62,500 nucleotides of DNA from Halisarca cf. caerulea (Eukaryota; Porifera; Demospongiae; Chondrillida; Halisarcidae), in the NCBI GenBank assembly GCA_963170055.1, contig CAUJGJ010000002.1, positions 3,405,346-3,467,845 on the forward strand, given 5' to 3'. A program made the position numbers and the translations under genes. Shown piece after piece: positions 45,565 to 58,338 of the stretch (the stretch's first letter is position 1; each line of letters begins with the position of its first letter). The notes beneath the pieces were generated by a model. That model was not told where the DNA came from. It saw only the letters and a list, made by a program, of their open reading frames with translations, and searched no databases.

Positions 45565-46087
45565 TACTATGATGGCTGCCGGTCATGAACTATCCTATGG
45601 GCACACTCATTTCTGAAGCCACGCTCGCCCCCCCCCCATGATGCACTTGCATCTCACTAGTTGTTTCTGTCTATTTTGGCCAATATGTCGGTCCTTTATG
45701 TGCAAGTTGTAAGTCAGCGTTAAAATTAAGTAGCATGCAGCGAAGTGGCAATAACAGAAGCGGGCAAAAGCATTCCATGTGATAAGATAAACGCGCCCAA
45801 AGTCACTTACGTCACTAACCAAGAGGATATAAATTTTAACAATCTTTATATTTTTTACACAATAATCTCTAAATCGTCTATGAGTATTGTGAAGAACGGT
45901 GCCTACCAAGAATTTAGGATACTAACACTGATATTTAGTGTTGCGTTATAGGGTATCTTTAACAATTTTTATAGCTGAATTCCCCAGAAATGCTAATGGT
46001 AGCAATAGCTTTGTGCAATTTTCAAATTTCTTCCACTAAAAGGTATATAGGATACACAACTTTGTCGTTCGGGGCACCTCTTGCGAC

Positions 46088-46109
46088 TGCGCATGCGCAA
46101 GGACACGTG
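46088..46109. promoter_or_regulatory. NRF1-type palindrome plus E-box
   Basis: A perfect TGCGCATGCGCA (46088-46099) is followed 4 bp later by CACGTG (46104-46109). The first is the consensus NRF1 site of animal housekeeping promoters, typically near transcription starts. An ATG in good context (ACTATGG) follows at 46119. Confidence 0.55.
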
Positions 46110-46118
46110 TAGATTACT

Positions 46119-46238
46119 ATGGCGCTATCTCCAAGAGTGCTCTGTTTACTTTCTTTGTTGTTGTTTCGGCAAAGTTTTAGGACATCTTGTTTTTCTGACA
46201 CCTTCTTTCGGGGACAAGCTATAAAAATGACCAAATAA
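46119..46238 (+). CDS. 39-residue ORF with leader-like N-terminus
   Basis: Starts MALSPRVLCLLSLLLFRQSF just downstream of the NRF1-type palindrome. The leucine-rich start resembles a signal or mitochondrial leader. It ends at TAA within an AATAAA. It may be a first exon using an unrecognised donor, a short peptide gene, or chance. Confidence 0.3.
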   Translation: MALSPRVLCLLSLLLFRQSFRTSCFSDTFFRGQAIKMTK

Positions 46239-46917
46239 AGGAATTACACACTGCTGGCAAAGTTGTCCAATAAACTGGTGGGCCCGTTTTGCTTGGAGCC
46301 GAACTTGACATGGTCTATTTATGGTTTTCATAAGAAGTGCTTTTAGTGAAAACAAATATGAAATGTGAAGTGTCATAACAATGTATTGATTAACAAATTA
46401 CAATTCAATATCGTTCATGTTCTGTGCAATTTGCTGTTGTGTTTCACTTCATGGAACACTTGCCTCATTTGACTAGCTACTGTTCATGAGCACCACTTTG
46501 CACCATCATGTAATAAATTATAGTTATTTGATTGATATCTGATCGAATATAACCTGACACTTCACATTTCATTTAACATTCTGATACATCCAGCTCATTT
46601 TCACTGGCATTGCCGGTATGCCGTGTTCCAAGATTATACATGCAATACAGCAAAGAAAACATTTACTGTATTTGAGTACACAATGTAATCACCTTGGCAA
46701 AGTCTATCAACGAAGTTGAAGTTTGTCTATAAGTCTGAGCATAGATACTCTATATATCTATGGTCTGAGGGATGTATGCATTACAATTTTAAGGAACATG
46801 CACCTGTACACCCAATATGATATAATGTGACATCAGTGGATATAGCAAATGAGTGGATTATATGCACATCTGCGTATAGTTAGATTCTGATTTTAACTTC
46901 ATTATACCGGGTGAAAT

Positions 46918-47169
46918 GTGTCTGAAGACAGTCCTTTGCAGAAACCATGGATTTCATCGCAATCAAACAAATCAAATGTAACCCAAAATTTGAACCTATT
47001 TCATCCAGAGCAGCCTGTGTCACAACTGTACTCCAACCACATGAATAGTGTAGTATTATACTTCAAATCCACAAAATGTACTTCTAAATCATCTAAACAC
47101 AATGTGGTGCAGATTGGTTACACATCACAGAAACAAATTACATGCATGAGCAGCAAGTTAAATGTGTGA
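46918..47169 (+). CDS. Possible exon, serine/asparagine-rich
   Basis: After a TTTGCAG acceptor (46934-46940) a frame of about 75 residues opens, with NKS and NVT glycosylation motifs and SVVLYFKSTKC, ending at TGA 47169. The style suggests an extracellular segment and the acceptor is reasonable, but no upstream exon or family is recognised. Confidence 0.25.
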   Translation: MSEDSPLQKPWISSQSNKSNVTQNLNLFHPEQPVSQLYSNHMNSVVLYFKSTKCTSKSSKHNVVQIGYTSQKQITCMSSKLNV

Positions 47170-47389
47170 TGTATGTTAAGTTCATGGATTTAAAAGATTC
47201 TAAAAAGAATTTTTGAAAAATGGACTGCATGCATAATACAAATAGTCAAGAACCAAAATCTCAGGAATTATCAACATTATATCATTGCTTTGACTGGTAC
47301 ATATGTTTATTATATACTTTCTTTGATCTGCTATATTATACTTATCAGATGTTGAAGTCATGCATTCTTTGTGTTGGGAATGGTACTAG

Positions 47390-47554
47390 TGGTGGTAACG
47401 TTTCAGCAATACACCATTGCTAGAGATGTCAATCAAGTGGTGCTGAGTGGACTGTCTCCAGCTACTGCCTACAATTGTTCGATGACAGCCTACAACCTTG
47501 TCACAGGTGCAAACACTACACAGGAAGTAACTTTTGCTGCAGAACCACTACCTG
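47390..47554 (+). CDS. Orphan fibronectin type III exon
   Basis: The 165-bp exon is bounded by an AG at 47388-47389 and a GTGAGA donor at 47555, and is phase 1-1, as usual for extracellular modules. NQVVLSGLSPATAYNCSMTA and YN followed by TQEVTFAAEPLP is the second half of an FN3 domain. A compatible next exon may be 47814-47887 (GWIWSESFMNELHVLRDAFG), which matches in phase but has no recognised family. No first half of the domain is found, so this may be a gene fragment. Confidence 0.45.
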
Positions 47555-48196
47555 GTGAGAATGTTAAATGTTTACTGCTATTCTTACAGTAAGAACATGT
47601 ATAATGAGCAATGATGTACGTACAGCAATACTCCTCTATACAGAACATTATTTTTAACTGAGCACCAATTTGAATGTACGTAAGTGTCCCATTTTATAGG
47701 TGGACTCAGATTAGTAAGCTGATATGGGGTTTTATACAGCTGCAATAAAATGAGATTAACAGAAATTAGAACTGCCAAACTTCAGTTTTTAGATGATTGG
47801 TGATTACCAACAGGTTGGATTTGGTCAGAGAGCTTCATGAATGAACTGCATGTGCTGCGTGATGCATTTGGATGGTGTGTATGTAAGGTATTGTGACATT
47901 CAGAAGCCCACTGTTTTGCCTCCTTTCCTTTGCTCATTCCCCAGTGGGTGCTGATTATATACAGGTTCACTGTATGTGCATCAGCTGCTAAGACACTGGT
48001 ATGTAGGTAGGTAGGTATGTCAAGTCCACTCTTTAGTTTTCAATCCTGGCAGTACAACATTGGTTTCTTCAATCAAAGTATGTACTTGAACGTTGCAAGG
48101 AGACTGGCTGTTGGATTAATAGCTAGATAGCTTACAATGCATATCATATAATATAATCTGCATTATATATAAGCTATCTACATAGCTACTACAGGT

Positions 48197-48199
<3 letters not shown>

Positions 48200-48254
<55 letters not shown>
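48200..48254. repeat. (TA)n microsatellite
   Basis: An uninterrupted TA dinucleotide run. The surrounding 48,130-48,360 is AT-only in long stretches, with several ATATCATATA repeats. Confidence 0.95.
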
Positions 48255-48256
<2 letters not shown>

Positions 48257-49012
48257 TATATAATAATATTATTATATTACATATTCATGCATATATGACA
48301 AATAGCAGTATCATATATATCATATACGATATGCATTATATGCTATCCACATATCTATTACAGGTTTCCGTGGGCTTATTACCAGGTAGATCAAGGATTC
48401 TGGATTATTGGAGATACAATAAATGTGGTAGTAGAAATAGCATTTGACCTTTGCTAGGACAAATGGCTGACCCAGTATTATTTTGGTAGGACTTTATGAA
48501 GATTGGTATGCCATTTCTAACCATCATATATGCGTAGTTAATGTATGTACAAATGTGTACATACATAATACAATGGAATCTTTAGCAGTGAACCTTGAAA
48601 TAAGCATAACAAATTGGTGCTTGACTGTAATAGCCAATCATGAAGACTCAGCTCTCTCACTCTGAGACTCAGTAGTCGGCCAAATGGCTGACCAAACTCA
48701 ATTTTGGTCAGCCATATTCATATTTTATTCAGAAAATGGCAAATGGTAGGCAGCTATTTCTAGCTCTGTAAAGGTGTGCACTGTTGCTGGTGTGGGTCAT
48801 GCTGTATGCTTCCAAGTAGTTAACTATTCTTCTCAGCACACTACTTGGTTAAGATTGCCTACAACTGGCAACAAAGTAAATCGTAAACCTGAGGTACACT
48901 TTAGAGTTATTACGTAGTGACGTGTTTATCTATATCCTATGTAATATCTTTGTATACATGTTACGTGTATGTACTGTATTGGAACTACGTATTCATAAGT
49001 ATATATGGAAAC

Positions 49013-49170
49013 TAAAACCTCTCTAATCCGGTCACCTTGAGACCCATAGAAGTTGGTAAGAATAGACAGGTCCATTTCAACACAGGGATGACTATGGGGA
49101 CTATACAGAATGGCCATCTTATACAGTGTGGCCAACTTACAGAGGCTTGGATTAGAGACATTTCAATATA
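49013..49170. mobile_element. MITE copy, CCTCTCTAATCCGGTCACC
   Basis: Starts AAACCTCTCTAATCCGGTCA and ends GCTTGGATTAGAGACATTTC, with GGTCCATTTCAACACAGGG inside. It is the same subfamily as 16813-16963. Confidence 0.65.
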
Positions 49171-49467
49171 AAATTAGAACTGTTGTGCTGTATTAGAATA
49201 GGCTTCAATCTCACCATTGGTTAGGATGGGACATAGAAGTTGTTTCTAGCCTGCATGCTGGTCTTCAATGTACGCAATGACTTAATTGAGTTTAATTATT
49301 CATGATCATGAAGTAATAAAATAGAAAGTGCATAAAAATGACAAGAAAAGTTTCAATCTAAATTTAAAAATATTAAAACCATAATCATGGTTTTAGCAAT
49401 GGATAAAGTATCAAAAAGGAAACTCAAAAACAACAACATTGTTAAGTGTAAATTGAGAAGCTTTTTT

Positions 49468-50221
49468 TTAACCCCGGAAAGGAATGTTCACCTCAGTGTT
49501 CACTCCATCTTTCTGAACTGAGATATTCAGAGTAGAAGCATCTCCATTGTATGGTACTGGGAAGCAGGTTCCTACAGTGTGAAGAATCGTAGGATATGTT
49601 CCTCAATACTTAATATACAGCAAACATTGTGACAATGTGTAAAATTATGCATTGTTATACTTGCATGTATATACGTAATGGAAGTGTGATGTATTCATCC
49701 AGTGGCATGTGGCCTATATTCTACCAACAAAGGATGACATGAGCTGTAGGCGTAGTATGCTGCATGTGTTTCAAAGTCGGCTAATACACAAGTATATGCG
49801 TACATATGCAGTAATACTATACTGTACCTTGTCCTTGTAGTGTAGCTTCAGGAGTACTTGTGCAATGATTCCCACTTCTGCACACTGTGGTCTTGTATGT
49901 TAGCCCGTCGACAAATGAGTGTCCTGTTTGTGGATCCAAGCACACATACATTCTCCCCAACATAGCGTCCGCTCTGTATTTGACGTGTTCATTAATTTTT
50001 CCATCTACACATGTTCAGAAGCACCAGGATATATACGTAGATGATATGTGCTTACAATTGCAGTGGTATGCTTAATGGCAATCAGTGTGAAGTTTTGCAT
50101 TTATACTTGAGATATTGGTAGCTTATCTGTAACTATCTGTCTACATACTATAGAATTGACTCAGTTGTATATGCAGTGTGCACGTGGTCTCTACAGAATA
50201 TGCATGACATTGTGCATGTAT

Positions 50222-50297
<76 letters not shown>

Positions 50298-51743
50298 ATG
50301 GTTACATTTATTGGCAGATAGTACCACTACTCACAGGAATCAATGTTAAATCGGGCATGGCCTTCACCATCTGTTGCCAGTTCTTTTACATTCAGGATAT
50401 ATCTGCCAACTGGTAGCAAATCAGATGAGTCGATGTTTCTACTTGTATCTGCAAAACAAATTATTTACATATAATTTTGTAATTCAAATGTCATACTTTG
50501 TATAATAAGCTGTGTATATATAATTATTTGTATGTTGTTTTGAATTTGTGGCGACAGCTTACCTTGAGATCCAGCAATGTACGCCCCCTCTGTGAAAACG
50601 AAGACAAGAAACACAGAATCAAATACACCACTATTGTCAAATTTGTTCCCATTATATGACATGAACACATTTGTATGTGATATTATGCATACATATGTAT
50701 ACCCAATGTATATTTGCATTCATGCATATGAATGCTGGTGCTGGTACACTTGTTGCCATCCGCAGTATGCCATACTATGCGTTCACTTGCTCACCTAATA
50801 CTACCTTGGCTGTCTGCTCCTCCAAGATTTGATATTTGTACATCCTATTAACATATGTTTCCATGGTAATGAGAATGTTTTCGCCCCGCTGATGGCAACT
50901 ATCAGCTTCTACAGAAGAAAAAAAACTTTTTTCGTTAAATGGTCAGACTTCAAGTTATTGTGTTCACATAGAACTTACCGATTTGGAATCCACAGGCTAA
51001 ATTGGGAATGAAGAGAAAGATAGTTGATATCATTAGATTTGAACCTCAGCTACCAACGTACTAGAACATACCTGATAAAGATACTGTCTTTGATTCGGTG
51101 TGGTAGTGGAAGTCACCTGCATCAAGGTCTTTCACTGTTACTGTATATTCACCAGGTTGCAGGCGGATTGACAATGGAAGGTTTCTGTTGTCTGATCCAT
51201 AGAAAGTCTCACCTACGTAGGTATTGCAGACAGAACATGACATGATGGAATTCTGCAAGATTTAGTGAATGATTTTAGCAAACTCACTTTTTACAACTCT
51301 GTCTCCCTTGGTAATGATGTACTCATAGGACCTGTTAGATTTTGCAGCCCATGAAATCTCTGCACCTGAAAATCTTCTTTGACATGTAGGCTTAGCATCT
51401 GTAACAGCAATGACAGGCACACAGTCATTGGGCAAAGTTTCAAGGAGAGGTTTTGTTATGAGTTAACCTACCAATTGTCAGACTTTCCACGTTCTTGCAA
51501 CCTGCAGATACAGACAAAGTACATGCACTTGTGATGGTCATACTACACAAATGTATTTGCTGTAAGATCTTGTGTGAAGGCATACAATACAAAATTATGG
51601 TAATACAGAATATAGTTACATAGGCTCAGTAAAAATGGTGAAATGCCTTAGCGATATATATTTATGTATATATTCATATTCACTGGGCTGTCATTGTGCC
51701 TCTAAACACATACTGTACGATATGCTCTTTTACGAACACAATA

Positions 51744-51806
<63 letters not shown>

Positions 51807-51810
51807 CACA

Positions 51811-51844
<34 letters not shown>

Positions 51845-53438
51845 CTCTTTTGATGCTGAAGTTTGCTGCCTCTTTGTACTTCTTGTCAGATACGATATCG
51901 ATCACGGTGACGGTGTATTCTCCAGGTGCGAGTGTGTGTGCAGGAATTGTTAGTACACCTTGAGAATCTGTCACCTGGAAACCCATGATTCTGTCAGTCT
52001 TATCTTTCAGAGTTCCTTCTGTTAGTACATAAAATGCATTTCGATTTTTTGTGAAAGCTGTATTTTGGTATTGACAATCAGAAACACCAACCTCTCACTA
52101 TGCCATGTGCACTGCTGCTAATGCTGTAGTTGTAGTTGCGCTGATTTGTGACTATCCACTGAATGATGACTACTTGAGGATCTCCGTATTTAGTGCAGTT
52201 TGGAGCAACTGTTGCAGATTTAGAGATAGAAATCAATGTTGTAACAGATTGTTGCTTGAGTCTGAGTGTATGCTTTTCTACATTGTCCCAACATTCACTT
52301 TCCCGCATTTGCGTAGTATGAGTACTTTCGCTAAGTCTATACGTAATATGAAATGAGGGATTCTATAATTATTGCTTCACATGCATTTCTCACACACCTA
52401 ATTCAAGTTCCTTCACTGGCTCCAAATCAGGACATTTTTCATTGGGCACACATTCTCCAGTGGTCTTATTCAACCTGAATCCATCGTTGCAAGCGCACAT
52501 CGGACCAACATGGTTTCCTGCTTGCAAACAAGTGTCATTTCTTTTGCATTCTTTAAAGTGCAATGCGTTGGTTGTAACTGGCGTATTCCTGCCAGGAATT
52601 ATCACACGTTTGCACTTTTGTGTGTTCTGGAGTAGCTGATCAACTAATGATAAATTAAGATAATTGAAAATAGCAAAGTAAGGCGAGCACAAGGTGGTGC
52701 AGTTTTTGGCAATGCATGCATTCCAATTTACCTGTGAATGTAGAGGTTGCAACGGGTTTGCACTGAGCATGACAATTGGTCTCAAACTTCATGGTTTTGT
52801 AGTCTGCTTGTCCATTTGAGCATGTTTGTTTCGAAGAATTGAAGTAACAATATTTTCCTGATCGACCTGAAGTGTAGGAGAGAATCTTACTCTGTGAACT
52901 AAGCTGACAAGGAGAGGCCTAAATATGTGCACATTTGTGTCTATACAGCTGCGAGCATTGATCAGTGGTGTAGGGTGCTATGCTGAGTGCATTTGGTACA
53001 CTGTACTACTGTAAGTACACACAAAACATACATCTTAGACATATGCACAAGACTATCTGCTTTTAATGTTGTTAAGAAGGTAATTATGCTCACATGTTTG
53101 TTCAGATATTGTCTTGAAAAATGATCCTGTGGGTAATTCCTCCTTTAATTGAAGTGTACAATCAGGATTGGATTCAACCCATGGCAGCCTTATCTTCCAG
53201 ATGTCTTCCGACACAGAGTAGTAGCTTTTGATAAGTCGAGTTGGAATAGAGCATGTCTTGACATTGGGTATGGAAACTAGTCCAACCAGCACTGCACACG
53301 TGTGCAAACAGGAATGTACATGAATGGTAAGATACCACTACACACAAGATATATGTTGCTTAAAAAAGTTCCAAGGTAATGAGCAATAGAAGGATACTGC
53401 CAAAGCTTACCTAGGACAACGATTGTGACTGTATTCAT
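49468..53438 (-). CDS. Secreted cysteine-rich protein with three tandem beta-sandwich-like modules
   Basis: Fifteen exons: 53411-53438, 53094-53291, 52732-52866, 52398-52643, 52092-52208, 51845-52018, 51472-51501, 51288-51398, 51072-51212, 50979-50996, 50795-50908, 50563-50589, 50335-50448, 49828-50004, 49468-49571, giving 577 residues. Every intron is phase 1, the signature of modular extracellular proteins. MNTVTIVVLVLVGLVSIPNV is a signal peptide. A cysteine-rich segment follows (CRSGKYCYFN, FETNCHAQC), then an EGF- or TIL-like stretch (CKRNDTC, PMCACNDGFRLNKTTGECVP). Three repeats share a cysteine start, a short strand and LAPGEYTVTVID / LQPGEYTVTVKD / LPVGRYILNVKE. A final domain has CLDPQTGHSFVDG and two more cysteines. 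The family is not recognised; a matrix or mucus protein is a guess. A TATA box lies upstream. Confidence 0.85.
50221..50294. repeat. (GT)n microsatellite
   Basis: About 37 GT units, 41 bp beyond the donor of exon 13 of the secreted-protein gene; a CA repeat in the transcript. Confidence 0.97.
51748..51844. repeat. (CA)n array starting at a splice donor
   Basis: Exon 6 of the secreted-protein gene (minus strand) ends at 51845 and the intron begins GTGTGCGTGTGTGTG, running straight into about 93 bp of GT repeats. The splice donor is therefore part of the microsatellite. Confidence 0.9.
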
Positions 53439-53536
53439 TCTGATATCTTCTTAATCCAAGTTGTTTGTTTGAAATTTCAGATTTTTCAATCTCTTCTGCT
53501 TTTGCTGAATGTGATGTTCTTGCTGCAGAATATCCT

Positions 53537-53544
53537 CTTATATA
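53537..53544 (-). promoter_or_regulatory. TATA box of the secreted-protein gene
   Basis: TATATAAG on the minus strand, 99 bp upstream of the ATG, leaves room for a 5' UTR of about 70 nt that contains no other ATG. Confidence 0.65.
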
Positions 53545-53744
53545 CTGTTCAGGGTAACTGAAACTAATTGATTAACATTGTTAGGTGATGACATCACAAA
53601 TATTCTTTATCACTTGTGGTTAGAGCACTCTGAGGTAGCCATTTTGACCTAGCATTCCAAAGGAGGGTGATCAGGAAGCCCCCTCTATAGTACTATGTTT
53701 TCTGGCTGTATATCTGCATGTTCTCTGTCAGTGTATATTATGCT

Positions 53745-54115
<371 letters not shown>

Positions 54116-54199
54116 AATATGGTTGCACTATGATTATACAGTTCCGTCTTCTTCAATAGAAAACATGCATTGTTAAAAATATGGAACAAATGGTGGGTG

Positions 54200-56024
54200 G
54201 GCAAATGTCCTAGCATTATCATGTTACATTAAACAATTTCATCTTTGTTGGGACATATAATATTTTTGGACATATAAATGACTTGGCAGCATTATACTGT
54301 GTGTGTATATCAAATGAAATGTTAGGTATCGCTCAGCCAATTGCCTGACCTAAACCTTTTTGGGTCAGACAAAATGCCAAAATAGTCGGAGATTATGTCT
54401 GAATGCTGACAATGATTTCTAACACTGAGTTACATGTGCTTTAGTATTTATGTTAGAGTATGGGTAAGCCAAATCTGTGAGGCTAGCAGAATGAATTCTG
54501 TACCTCGTCTCTACTATTAGGAACTTCTGTGTACCACAACTTTTATTAATCAGAGCTTGAGTTGCTCATCTTCGTTTGCAGTGAATATGGATGAGCAAAC
54601 CTATTCAACTTACAAAGCAGGCCCAGGGGAAGCTATCCAAAAGAGGTGGGGCGTCTCAACCCAACTTATGGCTACAATATCCTCCCATTTATGATAGTAA
54701 TCTATGAACTCCTAGCAGACAGTGTATATTCTGCAGTTTAGTAAGATAAGTGGCCATTGCCCTACCTACCCCAGTGGTTCCTCCGGCCCTGCCATGGAAT
54801 ATTTCCACTCAAATCAGATTCTAATAAATGTATAAAATAAATATAATAAGTTCACCGTCATTAAGCAGACTTTAATACATAACTTACAAATAGGTGTGTT
54901 AGTGCATGTTCTGTTTGTGTTTGTGTGTCTGTACATGCAGACAGGCAGGCAGTTGGATGTCCTGGTAGCCTTGTGCATGGGTCTTTGGATGTGAGTTATG
55001 TATTTGAAGAATGTTTGCATGTGCAGTAATAGTTTGTGTGGTTCTTAGAACATTATACACATGTTGCTTACAACAGTAAGGGTCTATTTATTGCATGGTT
55101 CATTGGTTAAAGGTATTCAGACTACATGCAGTTCACCAACTTGAAGGTAAACACTACTCAAGCCTCTTATGTAGTGGTAAGACTGGTGGGCTGAGTAAAT
55201 ACTATGTGAATCTTTACAAGAGTCCTGATCCGAATGAGATGTATTGGGGCGAGAAATAGTTTGTATGAAGTCATTTTACCTGCAATTGCAAATGATCAGG
55301 ATTCTATAGAGTGGAAATTTTGATTGTCAGACATTAAGACTCCAATCACTATGTACACATGTAGAGATAGATGTAGGCTCACATTGTGTGTCTTCGACCT
55401 TCAGTATTGCACCTTGCTGCTGGAATGCTGTCATGCTTTGCTTAATTCTGACCTGTGAAGGTATCCTCTGCTCCTGTTAGCATTTTAGCCCTGCTGAGAA
55501 TATTGTGTGAAGCCTTGCACCCCACACTTCTGATTTGCAAAGTATCGTCTTCCATGCACACATGAACACATGTAGAGCTGTGTATGATTTGAGTTTTAGC
55601 TACAATGTTATCTAATTTCAGTTTGAATGTGTTATACTTCCATTATCATTTGAACCTATTGAATTTTAACAGTTTCTGACATTTTACATACATCATACAC
55701 ATCTGCGTAATACTATTTGAGCTTTGTATTTGTGTATACGAAAGAGTCCTATTATTATCTGATACTATTTGGGGACAACAAACAAGGTTTTAGATTGCAA
55801 AGCATGTACTGTGAGGTTATGTAGTACATTGATGTGGACAGCTAAGGTACGTAACTGTGCATGTGATAGTCTGTCCAACGAAACATGATCAAACTGAGAA
55901 GAATGTCGGGTTTCTCAATGAATTAAAAGCATTATTTCAATGAACATGAGTGTTAGTTCAGTTCTTCCACTAATGGCTATAAGCTCAACTGTGTGATGTA
56001 ATCTATTTCAGTGCAATGTGCAGT
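54200..56024. other. Intergenic, no gene seen
   Basis: AT-rich DNA upstream of the secreted-protein gene. No repeat family or splice-consistent coding exon is recognised with confidence. Confidence 0.4.
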
Positions 56025-56176
56025 GAATTAAAGCTCTCTAATCCAACACTCAATGGGAGTGTCGGATTAGGAGGTTGTTGGATTACAGAGTGGCTATTAG
56101 CTTACTTTAATGTGATGACTGTACCTCATAAGATGGTCGGATTAAAGAGAATGTCAGATTATAGAGATTCCACTGT
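56025..56176. mobile_element. MITE copy, CTCTCTAATCCAACACTC
   Basis: Reads AAAGCTCTCTAATCCAACAC, GTACCTCATAAGATGGTCGG and GATTATAGAGATTCCACTG. Same subfamily and orientation as 16152-16324. Confidence 0.7.
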
Positions 56177-56837
56177 ACTATGACGTGAGGCACAAGGGGC
56201 TGACATGACAAGCATGCATTTCGTTACATTCCCACTACTTGTTGATGCTAACTATAGCTCACGCAATGCATAGTTTGCCTCTGTTTGGAATGTTGTACAT
56301 CTGAACTAAGAGCACTTGTGATGGCTACAAGTGTGTGTGTGATAATATTCTGTTTTCCAGCATATCGGGTTGCCAAGTGGGTATTTCAAGTGCATTTTTG
56401 CAGAGTACAAGTACTTTTCTGTCGCCACCCCAACACTTGTATGGCAATATTCCCTGTGCTCCTAAGGTTCCATGAACACATTCCATGCTTTTTAGTGTAT
56501 AAGTACATTGTATTGCTGTCAGCCTCAGCTTTTATTACTACGTACATACATGCTGGACAAAGTTTGTATGTGTATGCATGCATGTTCTTTGGTACAAGTC
56601 CTGTAACTTGCTGGTTGATGTTCCATTGCACGTAGACATGACACCCTGATTGTAGGGAGAGCACAACACACACTCTGTACAGTTACATGTTTATGTTTGT
56701 ATGCATGCCAATGGGAATAAGTGTGTTCTGTCATCAAGTTGTACTATACAGCCTTTTTCGACTTTGCTATTGGCATGTCTATATGTACAGTGTGCCCTCC
56801 TTGTCCTACCACATGACCTGTTCCTTTTAAAATGTGT

Positions 56838-56945
56838 TGAATAAACCAGGTGTTGGGTAAACCAGGTGTTGGATAAACCAGGTGTTGGGTAAACCAGGTG
56901 TTGGATAAACCAGGTGTTGAATAACTCAGGTTAGATTGTATGTAC
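56838..56945. repeat. Tandem GTAAACCAGGTGTTGGATAA minisatellite
   Basis: Five to six copies of a 15-bp unit (AAACCAGGTGTTGGAT/G). The unit equals part of the dispersed repeat near 13080-13160; the array extends into a diverged remainder to about 57030. Confidence 0.85.
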
Positions 56946-57890
56946 GTAACTTAACGATGGGGATTTGCAACAAAGGGTTGGATAAATGAGGCTTTCCGAT
57001 AAACCAGTTTCAGATGAACTAGGTGTGATTGTGTATAGCCAATGTAAATGATATCATACAAGTACATTTATTTATGTCTTTATTATTGTTAGTGACATGG
57101 TTACTATATTGGCCATTTTCATGTAATTATTTGTTTGTGTACAGTTTATATTGTGGATGATTGAACTACGTTGGGTGATGTTGGGGTCAAGTACCCCCTT
57201 GCTGGCCATGTTGATGTGATTCTTATCTGTTTCTCGATTCATACAAGATGTGATACCATTTCATAGCACAACATTCATAGACAGGACAGTTACTGTAATA
57301 ATGCTACAGTATATCTTCAACATTTTGCTTGGACAATGTTAACGGTGGTTTACCCCACAATGGCCAATGTGTTCTGTGTCTGTGCTGGGTTTTGTGCATT
57401 TAGTAAGAGTCTTGAGGGAACAATAGTACACAGAGCTCAGACATTATGTTTCCAATTATGACTGTATTCTTTGGTTGCTTTTACCAGCTACACGAAAAAG
57501 TCATTAGGATGCACTTGAAACTTATTATCTGCATGAGATAACAATGACAGTCCATGAAACTAGCAAAATGATTAGGCTATGAGCACTAAGTCAAAGGTGT
57601 GTTTTTCCACTTTAATTAGGCAGAGCTGATACGACACATGCAAGTATTATAATACATTCTGCAACCTGTCCTCTGTACCTTACATCCTCTTGTTCTAGTT
57701 CTAACTAATGATGTTGGAGGCATAATTTCTAAGTAATTTATAGGGTTATATTAAAGGAAGGAATTATTAGCTTACGTATATTGTTCCATTTGTTTCCTTT
57801 GCTCTGTTGGTGTGTGTGAGTGTGTATGTGTGTGTGTGTTTGTATGTGCATGTGTGAAAGTTCCTTAAAACATACTCTTATTTCCGATAG

Positions 57891-57969
57891 GTTTCAGGGA
57901 AAGCATGGAGAATTGTCACAAATATCATTAGTGTCATTTTCAATGGGAAGAGCGGCGATAATGGAATCA
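57891..57969 (+). CDS. Possible isolated exon
   Basis: A 79-bp stretch lies between a pyrimidine-rich acceptor (TTATTTCCGATAG) and a consensus donor (GTGAGT). Two frames are open: VSGKAWRIVTNIISVIFNGK... and FQGKHGELSQISLVSFSMGR.... It cannot be linked to neighbours and no family is recognised. Confidence 0.25.
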
Positions 57970-58338
57970 GTGAGTTCCTTATTTATACTTCCTTTGTTTA
58001 AGACCTTTGCAAAGTATAGATGGTTTGTTTGTTTCTGGCCGCATATGACATCACATTCCATGAAGTGATAAATTTCAGTCGGTAACCCACTCAGGCGGGA
58101 ATATTAATTTTATGCAATCTACCTGCAACAATGCTCCTGTATTGTTTGGAATATAGCTACATGTATACTTCTTATGCAATTACAAGTAATGTACAGTAAC
58201 CATTGGGGAAATGTATATGTGTAGTTCACATGTGAGTAATCCATGGTAAATGTTTCTGTCATCGAATGTGCCACTATGGACAGCTGGTTCAGTTTCAATT
58301 GTTTATGTGATTAATGCCAATTTGGTGGACTAATTGCA

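Noticed and set aside
56285..56673. 116-codon hydrophobic ORF
   Set aside because: Overlaps an equally long antisense ORF, has no domain and no plausible neighbours.
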